NCBI RefSeq assembly: GCF_005938745.2
Contig: NZ_VCBX02000001.1
Coordinates: 4,292,501 to 4,356,500, forward strand
Length of the DNA: 64,000 bases
DNA from: Rhodococcus sp. KBS0724
GTDB lineage: Bacteria; Actinomycetota; Actinomycetes; Mycobacteriales; Mycobacteriaceae
Direction: 5' to 3'
Shown here: one piece after another, positions 15,300 to 23,346 of the stretch
Layout: each line of letters begins with the position of its first letter
How positions within the stretch are numbered: the first letter of the stretch is position 1
Program-made: the position numbers and the translations under genes
Notes under the pieces: model-generated
Told to the model about the DNA's origin: nothing
Databases searched by the model: none
Seen by the model: the letters and a program-made list of their open reading frames with translations, nothing else

Positions 15300-16285
15300 G
15301 CCCGCGGCAGTACGACGAGTCCGACGTCCGGGTCCGCCCCGGCCGCGGATCACGTCCTCGCACCAAGACCCGTCCCGAACATCTGTCGGCCGAATCGGGG
15401 ATGGTGGTGTCGAAGGATCGTGGCCGTTGGGGTTGCGTCCTGGGCGGCGATCCCGACCGGCTGATCGTGACGATGCGCGCCCGCGAACTCGGCCGAACAC
15501 CCATCGTCGTCGGCGATCAGGTGGACATAGTCGGCGATCTGTCGGGCAAAACCGATACGCTCGCTCGCATTGTCCGGGTCTCCGAGCGTTCCACCGTGCT
15601 TCGACGCACCGCCGACGATACGGATCCGTTCGAGCGGATCGTGGTCGCCAACGCGCAGCAACTGTTGATCGTGGTTGCGTTGGCCGATCCGCCGCCGCGC
15701 ACCGGCTTTGTCGAGCGCGCCCTGGTCGCGGCGTACGTGGGCGGTCTCACGCCTATCGTGTGCCTGACCAAGAGCGACCTGGAACCGCCGGAGGAGTTCG
15801 CCAGCACGTTCGCCGACCTCGACATCCAGGTGGTTGTAGCCGGTCGTGACGATCCGCTGGACGAACTCACCGCCATCCTGCACGACAAGTTGACGGCCCT
15901 GATCGGACACTCGGGCGTCGGCAAGTCAACGTTGGTGAATCGTCTTGTCCCCGATGCCAATCGAGCCGTCGGCATCGTCTCCGGCGTGGGTAAGGGACGG
16001 CATACGTCGACACAGTCGGTGGCGCTCCCTCTCGCCGAGGGCGGTTGGGTGATCGACACGCCAGGTATCCGCTCGTTCGGCTTGGCCCACATTTCACCGG
16101 AGAATGTCGTCGCCGCTTTCTCCGACCTCGCGGCACAGATCGAGGACTGCCCCCGGGGATGCACGCACCTCGGCCCGCCGGCGGACCCGGAGTGCAAACT
16201 CGATCTTCTCGAAGGAAAATCGGCCCGTCGAGTAATTGCCGTGCGGCAACTCCTCGAAGCCATCAAATCCAACGACCAGTACTGA
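15296..16285 (+). CDS. rsgA: Ribosome small-subunit-dependent GTPase RsgA
   Basis: Circularly permuted GTPase of 329 residues that acts late in 30S subunit maturation. The order is OB fold ([13 protein letters not shown]), then G4 (CLTKSDL), G1 ([14 protein letters not shown]), G3 (DTPGIRSFG), and a C-terminal zinc finger (CPRGCTHLG...C). Start is unusual: homologues begin at the [10 protein letters not shown] segment, where only a CTG at 15296 is available. It has AAAGG 7 nt upstream and overlaps the aroA stop as CTGA. GTG at 15254 is the nearest conventional start. Matches Rv3228. Confidence 0.92.
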   Translation: MSPRQYDESDVRVRPGRGSRPRTKTRPEHLSAESGMVVSKDRGRWGCVLGGDPDRLIVTMRARELGRTPIVVGDQVDIVGDLSGKTDTLARIVRVSERSTVLRRTADDTDPFERIVVANAQQLLIVVALADPPPRTGFVERALVAAYVGGLTPIVCLTKSDLEPPEEFASTFADLDIQVVVAGRDDPLDELTAILHDKLTALIGHSGVGKSTLVNRLVPDANRAVGIVSGVGKGRHTSTQSVALPLAEGGWVIDTPGIRSFGLAHISPENVVAAFSDLAAQIEDCPRGCTHLGPPADPECKLDLLEGKSARRVIAVRQLLEAIKSNDQY

Positions 16286-16327
16286 CGAACGACCAGTACC
16301 GACGAACGACCAGTACCGACGAACGAC
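16271..16327 (+). repeat. 17-bp tandem repeat, three copies plus a partial, over rsgA stop
   Basis: Unit AACGACCAGTACYGACG at 16271-16287, 16288-16304 and 16305-16321, then AACGAC. The first copy contains the rsgA stop codon; the others are untranslated. Confidence 0.95.
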
Positions 16328-16370
16328 AAAGCCCAGATACCGAAATCGGTATCTGGGCTTTGTCGGCAGC
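16324..16370. terminator. Bidirectional hairpin between rsgA and desaturase
   Basis: A perfect 20-bp inverted repeat (16324-16343 and 16346-16365; two-base loop) separates the convergent genes. The arms contain ACAAAGCCC and its complement GGGCTTTGT, providing modest A and T tracts for either direction. Confidence 0.75.
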
Positions 16371-16373
16371 TGA

Positions 16374-17615
16374 TCAGCGCAAGCCGAGCAGGCTCCGCAG
16401 CTTTCCACTCTTACGCTTTTGCGCGATGGCGCTCTTGAGTCCACGACGACGGCCAGTGACAGGATCGATAGTCGAGGAGGCCTCGCCGTCGAACATCAAC
16501 TCGGATGCCGTTTCCGGCGCATTGTCGACGGTGTCCTTGAGGTACTTGTTGGGCAGCGACAACTTGGCGATGGTGCGCCACGACTTGGCGTACTGCACCA
16601 GGAAAGGCCCTGTCGTGTAAGGCAAGTCGTACTTGTCGGTGAGCTCGCGAACCTTGACCGCGATGGCCGGGTACCGGTTGCTCGGCAGGTCGGGGAACAG
16701 GTGGTGTTCGATCTGGTAGCTGAGGTTTCCGGACATGAAGTCCATCAGCTTGCTGCCGTCGATATTGGCACTACCGAGCATCTGACGCAGGTACCACTGC
16801 GCCTGCGATTCACCGTCGATGTCTGCCTTGGTGAACTTCTCAGCGCCGTCCGGGAAGTGCCCGCAGAAGATGATGGCGTTTGTCCACACGTTGCGGATGA
16901 TGTTGGCGGTGAAGTTGGCACTGAGCGTGCTCTTCCACGCCGGTCCCGTGAGGGCCGGGTACACGACGTAGTCCTTGACGAGTTGCTTGCCGACCTTTTC
17001 GCCGACCTCGCGCAATTTACGACGCGTGTCGTCCATGTCCGCGCGACCCTTGGCCACCTTGCCGAGCTCGAGGTGCTGCGCGGCGATGCCCCACTCGAAG
17101 AAGAGCGCAAGCAGAGTGTTGTAGACGAGGTTGCCGGAGTTGAACGGCTTCCATCGCTGGTCGCGGGTGACGCGGAGCAATCCGTATCCGACGTCGTCGT
17201 CCATGCCGAGCACGTTGGTGTACTTGTGGTGCAGGAAGTTGTGCGTCTGCTTCCAGTGCGCCGACGGGCCGGTGACGTCCCACTCCCACGAGCTCGAGTG
17301 GATTTCCGGATCGTTCATCCAGTCCCACTGCCCGTGCATGACGTTGTGGCCGAGCTCCATGTTCTCGATGATCTTTGCAACACCGAGGATGCCGGTGCCG
17401 AGCAGCCACGCGGGGCGCTTGCGGCTGGCAAACAGGATCGCGCGACCACTGACCTCGAGGGTTCGCTGGAGACGAATGACATTGCGGACGTAGCGTGCGT
17501 CTTTCTCGCCACGCGAATCTTCTATGTCACGACGGATCGCATCGAGTTCACGACCGAGCGCTTCGACGTCGGCTTCGGTGAGATGCGCATATTCCTTGAC
17601 GTCTGCAATCGCCAT
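16374..17615 (-). CDS. Membrane fatty-acyl desaturase (DesA3-like), copy 1
   Basis: Di-iron acyl-CoA desaturase of 413 residues, close to M. tuberculosis DesA3 (stearoyl-CoA delta-9 desaturase), needing electrons from the adjacent ferredoxin reductase. The three histidine boxes are H90NVMH, H125NFLHH and the C-terminal QIEHH, with conserved DLPSNRYP after the third. Hydrophobic helices lie around residues 66-85 and in the centre. Start ATG 17615 has GGAGG upstream. It has its own promoter with two overlapping operators rather than being joined to copy 2, from which it is separated by 115 bp. Positional specificity is inferred. Confidence 0.9.
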   Translation of the reverse strand: MAIADVKEYAHLTEADVEALGRELDAIRRDIEDSRGEKDARYVRNVIRLQRTLEVSGRAILFASRKRPAWLLGTGILGVAKIIENMELGHNVMHGQWDWMNDPEIHSSSWEWDVTGPSAHWKQTHNFLHHKYTNVLGMDDDVGYGLLRVTRDQRWKPFNSGNLVYNTLLALFFEWGIAAQHLELGKVAKGRADMDDTRRKLREVGEKVGKQLVKDYVVYPALTGPAWKSTLSANFTANIIRNVWTNAIIFCGHFPDGAEKFTKADIDGESQAQWYLRQMLGSANIDGSKLMDFMSGNLSYQIEHHLFPDLPSNRYPAIAVKVRELTDKYDLPYTTGPFLVQYAKSWRTIAKLSLPNKYLKDTVDNAPETASELMFDGEASSTIDPVTGRRRGLKSAIAQKRKSGKLRSLLGLR

Positions 17616-17670
17616 GCGGGCCTCCTACGGTGAGTTCTTGTCGAAAAGTTCATGCCGAACGGATTCAACA

Positions 17671-17707
17671 CGACCTACTCTAGCGTAAGTTACGGCACCG
17701 TAGGTTA
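17671..17707. promoter_or_regulatory. Tandem palindromic operators upstream of desaturase copy 1
   Basis: Site A, 17686-17707, is a 22-bp imperfect palindrome built as TAAGTTACGG, CA, CCGTAGGTTA. Site B, 17671-17692, overlaps it and shares the CCTACNCTANCGTARGTTA pattern. The sites cover a possible -10 (TAGAGT on the minus strand), as expected for repression. The same pattern recurs upstream of the ferredoxin reductase gene. Confidence 0.7.
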
Positions 17708-17730
17708 GCTTTTGCTCGATGTAATCTATA

Positions 17731-18993
17731 TCACTTCTTGCGCTTCGGCAGGCGGGAACGCGCTTGCGACTTCAAAGCAGTCAACAGACCCATTCGCTTG
17801 CCGGTCACCGGATCGGTCCGCAGATCGTCGACCATCGCCATTGCAGCACCTTTGATGCCCGGCTCCCGGAACCGCAGTTCCGAGGACGTTTCCGGCGCAT
17901 TGTCCGAGGTCGCGATCAACCACTTGTCCGGCAAAGCCAGTTTGTGAATGGTGCGAAGCGCAAGCAGATACTGCTTGAACAACGAACCTGTCGTGTACGG
18001 AAGATCGAACTTCTCGCACAAGGCCCGCATCTTCACAGCGATCTCCGGATAGCGGTTGCTCGGCAGATCCGGGAACACGTGATGCTCGATCTGGTAACTC
18101 AGGTTGCCGCTCATGAACCCCATGAGCTTGCCGGAATTGAAGTTGGCACTGCCGAGCATCTGACGCAGGTACCACTCGTGACGGGTTTCCTGCTCGAACT
18201 CGGCGACGGTGAACTTTTCCGCACCATCGGGAAAGTGGCCGCAGAAGATGACGACGTACGCCCACAGGTTGCGAACGAGATTCGCGGTGGCATTGGCCGT
18301 CAGCGTCGATTTCCAGGCAGGCCCGGTCAGCAACGGGAAGACCACAAAATCCTTGCCGACCTGCCGGACGATCTTGCGCGCAAAATCCTTGTTGGCCTGA
18401 GAATTCAGCTGCCCCTTCGCGGCACCCTCCAACTCCGAAGCCGCAGTCAGGTCGTGGAGCGCGATGCCCCACTCGAACGTCGCCGCCAGAATCACATTGG
18501 CGATCGGCTGCAGGAGGTTGATCGGCTTCCACGCCTCGTCCCGCGTCATCCGCAGGATCCCGAAGCCCAGATCCTCGTCCATCCCGACAACATTGGTGTA
18601 CGTGTGATGCTGGTAGTTGTGTGCACGTTTCCAGTGCTCGGACGGACCCGTCTGATCCCATTCCCACGAGCAGGAATGAATCTCCGGATCGTTCATCCAG
18701 TCCCACTGCCCGTGCATCACGTTGTGCCCGAGTTCCATGTTCTCGATGATCTTCGAGATGCTCAGCAGCGCCGTGCCCGCCAACCAGGCGGGCCGGTACT
18801 TGCTGCCGAACAGTGCGATTCGGCCGCCGAGTTCCAAGGCGCGCTGAACGCGAATGACCCGACGAATATAGCGAGCATCCCGGATTCCACGAGAGTCTTC
18901 GACATCAAGTCGAATCTGGTCCAGTTCACGCCCGAGCGCTTCGACATCAGCTGCGGTGAGGTGCGAAAACTCTTTGATGTCGGTGATTGCCAC
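17731..18993 (-). CDS. Membrane fatty-acyl desaturase (DesA3-like), copy 2
   Basis: Paralogue of the neighbouring desaturase, 420 residues. It has the same three histidine boxes at the same spacing (H90NVMH, H125NYQHH, QIEHH) and is highly similar along the whole length. Differences concentrate in the segment after the second box (ALHDLTAASELEGAAKGQ, longer than in copy 1) and in the C-terminal tail. GTG start with GGAGG upstream. It begins 24 bp after the ferredoxin reductase stop, so the two form an operon, as with Rv3230c-Rv3229c. It may act on a different chain length or position from copy 1. Confidence 0.9.
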   Translation of the reverse strand: MAITDIKEFSHLTAADVEALGRELDQIRLDVEDSRGIRDARYIRRVIRVQRALELGGRIALFGSKYRPAWLAGTALLSISKIIENMELGHNVMHGQWDWMNDPEIHSCSWEWDQTGPSEHWKRAHNYQHHTYTNVVGMDEDLGFGILRMTRDEAWKPINLLQPIANVILAATFEWGIALHDLTAASELEGAAKGQLNSQANKDFARKIVRQVGKDFVVFPLLTGPAWKSTLTANATANLVRNLWAYVVIFCGHFPDGAEKFTVAEFEQETRHEWYLRQMLGSANFNSGKLMGFMSGNLSYQIEHHVFPDLPSNRYPEIAVKMRALCEKFDLPYTTGSLFKQYLLALRTIHKLALPDKWLIATSDNAPETSSELRFREPGIKGAAMAMVDDLRTDPVTGKRMGLLTALKSQARSRLPKRKK

Positions 18994-19017
18994 CGTTGTC
19001 CTCCGTGTGCCTAGAAG

Positions 19018-20136
19018 CTATGCGTCCAGCGTACAGTCGCCCGCCGCAGCGGAAATGCATGTCTGGATGCGTTCACCCTCGACATGCTGCTTTCCCGAGC
19101 GTAGGTCGATTGCATGACCGGAAACGAGAGGTACAACACAAGTCTGGCAAATGCCCATTCGGCAACCGAAAGGCATCAGGGCGCCAGATTGCTCCCCAGC
19201 TTCGAGAAGGGTTGTCGCACCGTCCACTGTGACGGTCTTTCCCGACTTCTCGAACGTGACGGTGCCACCGTCTGCGGACGCATCGATCCTCGACACCGCG
19301 AACCGCTCCATGTGCAGGCGGTCTTCGATCCCCTCGGCCTTCCACACGTCGTCGATCTCGTCGAGCAACGGCAGGGGCCCACACGCCCAGGTGTGGCGCT
19401 CACGCCAATCCGGGCACACCTGATCAAGCGAACTGAGCTTGAACTTTCCGTCCCGGCGGGTGAGCTGAATGTGGCTGACAAAATCCTCGTGCTCGCCGTG
19501 CAGTGCCGTCAACTCGTCCGCGAACATGACATCGGATTCCGTGGGAGCGGAGTGCACGTGCATGACATCGGGCAACTGGCCGCGCCGGTTCATCGTGCGC
19601 AGCATGCCCATGACCGGAGTGATTCCGCTGCCTGCCGTGATGAACAGGATCTTCTCCGGCGGCGGGTCTGGCAACGCGAAGTTGCCGGCCGGCGTGGCCA
19701 GGCGGACGATCGTTCCGGACGGAACGGCGCCGCTCACGAGGTGACTCGAGAGGAAGCCCTCGGGCATCGCCTTCACCGCGATGGAAATCTTCTTGTTCTC
19801 CCAGTTGGGCGGCGACGTCAACGAGTACGACCGCCAATGCCATCGCCCGTCGATGTGCAGGCCGATGCCGATGTACTGCCCCGGCTGGTAGTTGAAGTCG
19901 AACCCCCAACCCGGCTTGATCACGATCGTCGCGGAGTCCTGCGTTTCCGGCCGAACTTCGACGATCCGGCCACGCAGTTCGCGCGCCGACCACAACGGAT
20001 TTGCCAGATGAAGGTAGTCGTCAGGCAAGAGAGGTGTGGTCAATCGTGCTGCGGCACCGCGCAGCAAATTGAGCTTCGACCGCGCTGCCGGAACTACCGA
20101 CGCTGCCGGTGCCTCGATCCAGTCCTTCAGACCCAT
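19018..20136 (-). CDS. Ferredoxin reductase for the desaturases (Rv3230c-like)
   Basis: Soluble electron-transfer protein of 372 residues that passes NAD(P)H electrons to the desaturase. The FAD domain carries RSYSLTSPP, and the NAD-binding domain [13 protein letters not shown]. The C-terminus is a plant-type [2Fe-2S] ferredoxin domain with [11 protein letters not shown] and a last cysteine in QTCISA. The ATG at 20136 lies behind GGAGGT; an in-frame GTG at 20154 is an alternative. First gene of the operon with desaturase copy 2, controlled by two tandem palindromes. Confidence 0.9.
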   Translation of the reverse strand: MGLKDWIEAPAASVVPAARSKLNLLRGAAARLTTPLLPDDYLHLANPLWSARELRGRIVEVRPETQDSATIVIKPGWGFDFNYQPGQYIGIGLHIDGRWHWRSYSLTSPPNWENKKISIAVKAMPEGFLSSHLVSGAVPSGTIVRLATPAGNFALPDPPPEKILFITAGSGITPVMGMLRTMNRRGQLPDVMHVHSAPTESDVMFADELTALHGEHEDFVSHIQLTRRDGKFKLSSLDQVCPDWRERHTWACGPLPLLDEIDDVWKAEGIEDRLHMERFAVSRIDASADGGTVTFEKSGKTVTVDGATTLLEAGEQSGALMPFGCRMGICQTCVVPLVSGHAIDLRSGKQHVEGERIQTCISAAAGDCTLDA

Positions 20137-20178
20137 CAGACCTCCACCTCTCACCTGCGATGCTCACGCGCAATACCT

Positions 20179-20223
20179 ATGCCTACGCTATCGTAGGTTA
20201 TCAGGTTACGGTACCGTAGGTTA
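20179..20223. promoter_or_regulatory. Tandem palindromic operators upstream of ferredoxin reductase operon
   Basis: Site A, 20202-20223, reads CAGGTTACGG, TA, CCGTAGGTTA. Site B, 20179-20200, contains CCTACGCTATCGTAGG. Centres are 23 bp apart. These match the operators before desaturase copy 1, implying one regulator, probably of the TetR type, for both units. Confidence 0.75.
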
Positions 20224-20253
20224 CTTCATAGTAAGGACAGCGGGTGTCCGATA

Positions 20254-20748
20254 TCAGAGCAGGTCGAGCAGGAACGGCAACTCTTGCGCCGCGTACCACG
20301 CCAACTCGTGATCTTCCGCGTCACCGAGGGTGAACTCCGCGTCCGTATCGCCGAGATCAGCAGCATCGACAATCCCCGCAGCCCGCTCGATATCCGGTTC
20401 GGCCTGGGCCAGATCAACATGGACGGACGCGACCTGCGCCATCGTGACCGGACCGGCCAAGCGGACCACCGCATCGTCGAGATCCGGACGCAACTTCGCG
20501 TCGTCGACATCCGCGGCAACCACCGCGCGGCGGAACGTCACCGGTCCGTCGGCGCCGGCGATCAAACGCAACGACGCGCGCGCCGCCTCACTCATCGCGA
20601 CTTCCGCCAATTCGTCGTCGTCCCCGGCTGCATAGGCCTCACGCAATGCCGGGGTGACGGCAAACGCAGTCCGACTCATCGGGTCGAACTCCTGATCGGC
20701 AACCAAACGCTGCAGAATTTCCACAGTTGCCGGTACGAACACCCTCAT
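20254..20748 (-). CDS. DUF6912-like conserved protein (Rv3231c-like)
   Basis: Soluble acidic protein of 164 residues, beginning MRVFVPATVEILQRLV. It has the segments TPALREAYAAGDDDELAEVAM and LAWYAAQELPFLLDLL typical of this actinobacterial family. No enzymatic motif is seen. The ATG has a GAAGGTGG ribosome-binding site. It is 41 bp downstream of the WS/DGAT gene and may be part of its transcript. Function unknown. Confidence 0.75.
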   Translation of the reverse strand: MRVFVPATVEILQRLVADQEFDPMSRTAFAVTPALREAYAAGDDDELAEVAMSEAARASLRLIAGADGPVTFRRAVVAADVDDAKLRPDLDDAVVRLAGPVTMAQVASVHVDLAQAEPDIERAAGIVDAADLGDTDAEFTLGDAEDHELAWYAAQELPFLLDLL

Positions 20749-20789
20749 GAGACCACCTTCGTTTGACTGTCACGACGCGCGAGAAACAC

Positions 20790-22199
20790 TTACCGACTGG
20801 CGTCGGTCAACTCCTCGAGAGACTCGAAGAGCAACGAACGCACCACGTCGACATCCGACATCGCGTCACGGTCGGCATTCAAACCGTAGTAGACATTCCC
20901 GTCATACGACGTCAAGGCAATACTGAGTGTCTGATTCTTCAGCAACGGCGAGACCGGATACATCTCTTCCATCCGCGCACCACCGATGTAGAGCGGAAAC
21001 TGCGGACCCGGCGCATTGGTGATCATGAGATTGAACATGCGCTGCGAGAGACTGCTGGCCGCGCGCGCACTCATCGCGTGGAGAGTGGCCGGCGCGAACC
21101 CCGACATCTTCACCATCGTCTGAGCGGTCACCCGACGGCCCTGACGCGCAAAGGCCTCCGTGGCGTGCGCGACGTGCGACAACCGGACGACGGCATTGGG
21201 CTCCCCCACCGGCAGGTCGATCAGGAACGACGACACGTGACCCGGCGCCTGCGGGTCTTCGACGTCCGGGCTGTCCGGACCGTCGATGTACACGGACATC
21301 GGCACCATCGCGCGGACAACGCTCGCCTCGGTGACCGGCTCTCCCCGCGACAACAGCCAGTTCCGCAAGGCGCCGGTGACCACCGTGAGGATCACGTCGT
21401 TGATCTCGCACCCGTACTTCGCCCGGATCCGCCGATAGTCGTTCAGTGGAGTCTTTGCGACGGACAATCGTCGACTCCGCGAGATCGGCGCATTGAGTGG
21501 ACTGTTAGGGGCTACCTGCGCGGCCGTACGCACGACAGCGGCAACCTTGCCGACAGCACTGACCGCCTCCGTCATCGACGTCGTCACGTCGCCCAGCGCG
21601 GCCCTCGCCCGGGCAACACCCTCACCCGGACTCGTCACCAGATCAGCGAGCGCACCGATGAGCAGATTCAGATCACTCGGCGGCGGGGCAGGCATCCACA
21701 ACTCTTCCGCACCGGGCGAACGCTTCTCTTGCGGGTCGAACAAGACCTGACTGATCTCGAGTGCGGTATCACCGTCGACCAAAGCCGAATGCGATTTTGT
21801 GAAGATTGCAAACCTGTCGTCGGCCAGACCCTCCACGAGGTACATCTCCCATAGGGGCCGAGTGTTGTCCAGCGGCCGGGAAATGAGGCGCGCGATCAGA
21901 TCGTTCAACTGCTCGGCCGACCCCGGTTTCGGTAGCGCCGACCGGCGGACGTGGTACGTGATGTCGAAATCTCGATCGTCGACCCACACCGGACGCGCCA
22001 GACCCAGAACAACTTCGCGGACCTTCTGCCGGTACCGCGGCACCAGGCTGAGTCGCTCCTCCACGAGTCGCAGCAATTCGTTGTGATCGATCCCCGTGCC
22101 CGGCTGCCGGAAAATCCCCAGCGAACCGACATGCATCGGAGTACTACCGGCTTCGAGAAAGTAGAAGGCCGCGTCCTGAGTCGTCAATCTGTTCACCAT
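20790..22199 (-). CDS. WS/DGAT-family acyltransferase-like protein with HSALVDG site
   Basis: Protein of 469 residues in the wax ester synthase/diacylglycerol acyltransferase family, which makes storage lipids in rhodococci. Family landmarks are the N-terminal PMHVGSL, the PLW segment (RPLWEMYLVEGL) and the C-terminal motif around NAPGPQFPLYIGGA. The catalytic motif HHxxxDG appears as H137-S138-ALVDG, so the second histidine, considered the catalytic base, is replaced by serine. Activity is therefore uncertain; it may use another residue or have a different role. Its start overlaps the end of the HAD gene by 7 bp. Confidence 0.85.
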   Translation of the reverse strand: MVNRLTTQDAAFYFLEAGSTPMHVGSLGIFRQPGTGIDHNELLRLVEERLSLVPRYRQKVREVVLGLARPVWVDDRDFDITYHVRRSALPKPGSAEQLNDLIARLISRPLDNTRPLWEMYLVEGLADDRFAIFTKSHSALVDGDTALEISQVLFDPQEKRSPGAEELWMPAPPPSDLNLLIGALADLVTSPGEGVARARAALGDVTTSMTEAVSAVGKVAAVVRTAAQVAPNSPLNAPISRSRRLSVAKTPLNDYRRIRAKYGCEINDVILTVVTGALRNWLLSRGEPVTEASVVRAMVPMSVYIDGPDSPDVEDPQAPGHVSSFLIDLPVGEPNAVVRLSHVAHATEAFARQGRRVTAQTMVKMSGFAPATLHAMSARAASSLSQRMFNLMITNAPGPQFPLYIGGARMEEMYPVSPLLKNQTLSIALTSYDGNVYYGLNADRDAMSDVDVVRSLLFESLEELTDASR

Positions 22200-22696
22200 G
22201 ATTGTTCACCCGCTGGTAGATCGTCCAAACCAGCCGCATCATCCAAACCGTCCGCACCGTCTAGGTCGAGCAGTATCGACAACTCCTCGATCGTGCCGGC
22301 CGGGTCGTAGTGATGGACACCCACCATGCCGACGGCGACGGCGCCTCGAACATTTTCCTCGAGGTCGTCCACGAACACGCAGTCCTGCGGACGCAGACCC
22401 AGCCGTGTCGCGGCCAGAAGATAGATATCGGCATCCGGCTTTGCCATCCCGACGTCACCGGAGAGCACGACGTCGTCCACCAACACCCCGTCGCCGAGAT
22501 CACGGAGCCACTGCGCGTCCGATCCGCCGGGATCGTTGCTCACGATGCCCGTCACGATGCCCGCGCTACGAGCCCGCCGAACCACCGCACTGAGACCGTC
22601 CAGGTCAGACCCCGGACCGAACAGCACGCCACCCACATCCAACAGAAGTCCCCGCACGAGATTTACATTAAGGTGCGGCCGTGATCTCTGCGACAT
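22193..22696 (-). CDS. HAD-superfamily hydrolase
   Basis: Haloacid dehalogenase-like phosphatase of 167 residues without a large cap domain. The motifs are LLLDVGGVL (nucleophile Asp), GIVSND (motif II), AKPDADIY (motif III lysine) and VFVDDLEENV (motif IV). The N-terminal 13 residues are uncertain; a GTG at codon 14 is also possible. Overlaps the WS/DGAT start by 7 bp and so is probably translated in the same operon. Substrate unknown. Confidence 0.82.
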   Translation of the reverse strand: MSQRSRPHLNVNLVRGLLLDVGGVLFGPGSDLDGLSAVVRRARSAGIVTGIVSNDPGGSDAQWLRDLGDGVLVDDVVLSGDVGMAKPDADIYLLAATRLGLRPQDCVFVDDLEENVRGAVAVGMVGVHHYDPAGTIEELSILLDLDGADGLDDAAGLDDLPAGEQSW

Positions 22697-22783
22697 CTGT
22701 GGGTGTTCGTGTCATACTTCTCACCATCGTTCGGGGGAGCGATGAAAGAAATCCGCGTTGAAAAATATCCGGGGGGATACATC

Positions 22784-23320
22784 ATGACCATCGACCAACA
22801 CGTCGACGTGCACAACACACCACAACGATTTCTCCGACCGGCGCCGCAGAGCGAACCGCCGGCCGATTCCCTGATGATCAGGCGAGCACCTGCCCGAACC
22901 GAACGAGTGCTGGGCAGCGCGCGCAAAACACCACACAGCGGAACATCGGGACACAGTGCAGCATCGGGACACAGTGCAGTACAAGACAGGCCCGCGGCCG
23001 AACCGGTCGCACCCGGTGCCGATGTCTTCTGGAACACGTCACTGCGCCTCGTCCTCGAAGTCCTCGATCAACGACGAAGTCCCGCACATCTCAAGTCCAT
23101 ACTGTCCCCGACGGTGATGGAACTTGTTCAGCGCCTGTCCATTTCACATGATCCCACGCGCGGACTCGGCGCCGCTCGGACACATGTGAACACCACTTCG
23201 CCGCACGCCGCCGAAGTGTGCGCGACCTTTCGACGCGGCCCACGAACCTTCGCGATTGCAGCCAAGATCGAGAACACCGACAACAAAGGCTGGATGGTCA
23301 CCGCACTACACGTGGTGTGA
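22784..23320 (+). CDS. DUF6459 (Rv-type) family protein next to secA
   Basis: Protein of 178 residues with a disordered, basic, repeat-containing N-terminal half and a folded C-terminal domain. Its features are FWNTSLRLVLEVLDQRRSP, the AEVCATFRRGPRTFAIAAK segment and a terminal tryptophan motif GWMVTALHVV. This C-terminal pattern is typical of the actinobacterial family found beside secA1. The ATG at 22784 has an excellent GGGGGGA site; ATG 22742 is an alternative. It is convergent with secA1, and its last codons form one arm of the terminator. Function unknown. Confidence 0.75.
   Translation: MTIDQHVDVHNTPQRFLRPAPQSEPPADSLMIRRAPARTERVLGSARKTPHSGTSGHSAASGHSAVQDRPAAEPVAPGADVFWNTSLRLVLEVLDQRRSPAHLKSILSPTVMELVQRLSISHDPTRGLGAARTHVNTTSPHAAEVCATFRRGPRTFAIAAKIENTDNKGWMVTALHVV
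22944..22979 (+). repeat. Two 18-bp tandem repeats in the DUF6459 gene
   Basis: CATCGGGACACAGTGCAG is repeated exactly at 22944-22961 and 22962-22979, giving the repeated SGHSA segment in the disordered region. Confidence 0.95.
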
Positions 23321-23337
23321 CCATCCAGCCTTTGTAG
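23283..23337. terminator. Hairpin terminator overlapping the DUF6459 3' coding end
   Basis: A perfect 19-bp inverted repeat (23283-23301 and 23317-23335) includes the stop codon of the plus-strand gene in its right arm. ACAAAGG and CCTTTGT ends would allow termination from both the plus-strand gene and secA1. Confidence 0.75.
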
Positions 23338-23346
23338 GTGGAAAAA

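Noticed and set aside
18993..19018. Possible terminator between ferredoxin reductase and desaturase copy 2
   Set aside because: The 24-bp gap holds only the ribosome-binding site; no inverted repeat, so the genes are taken as one operon.
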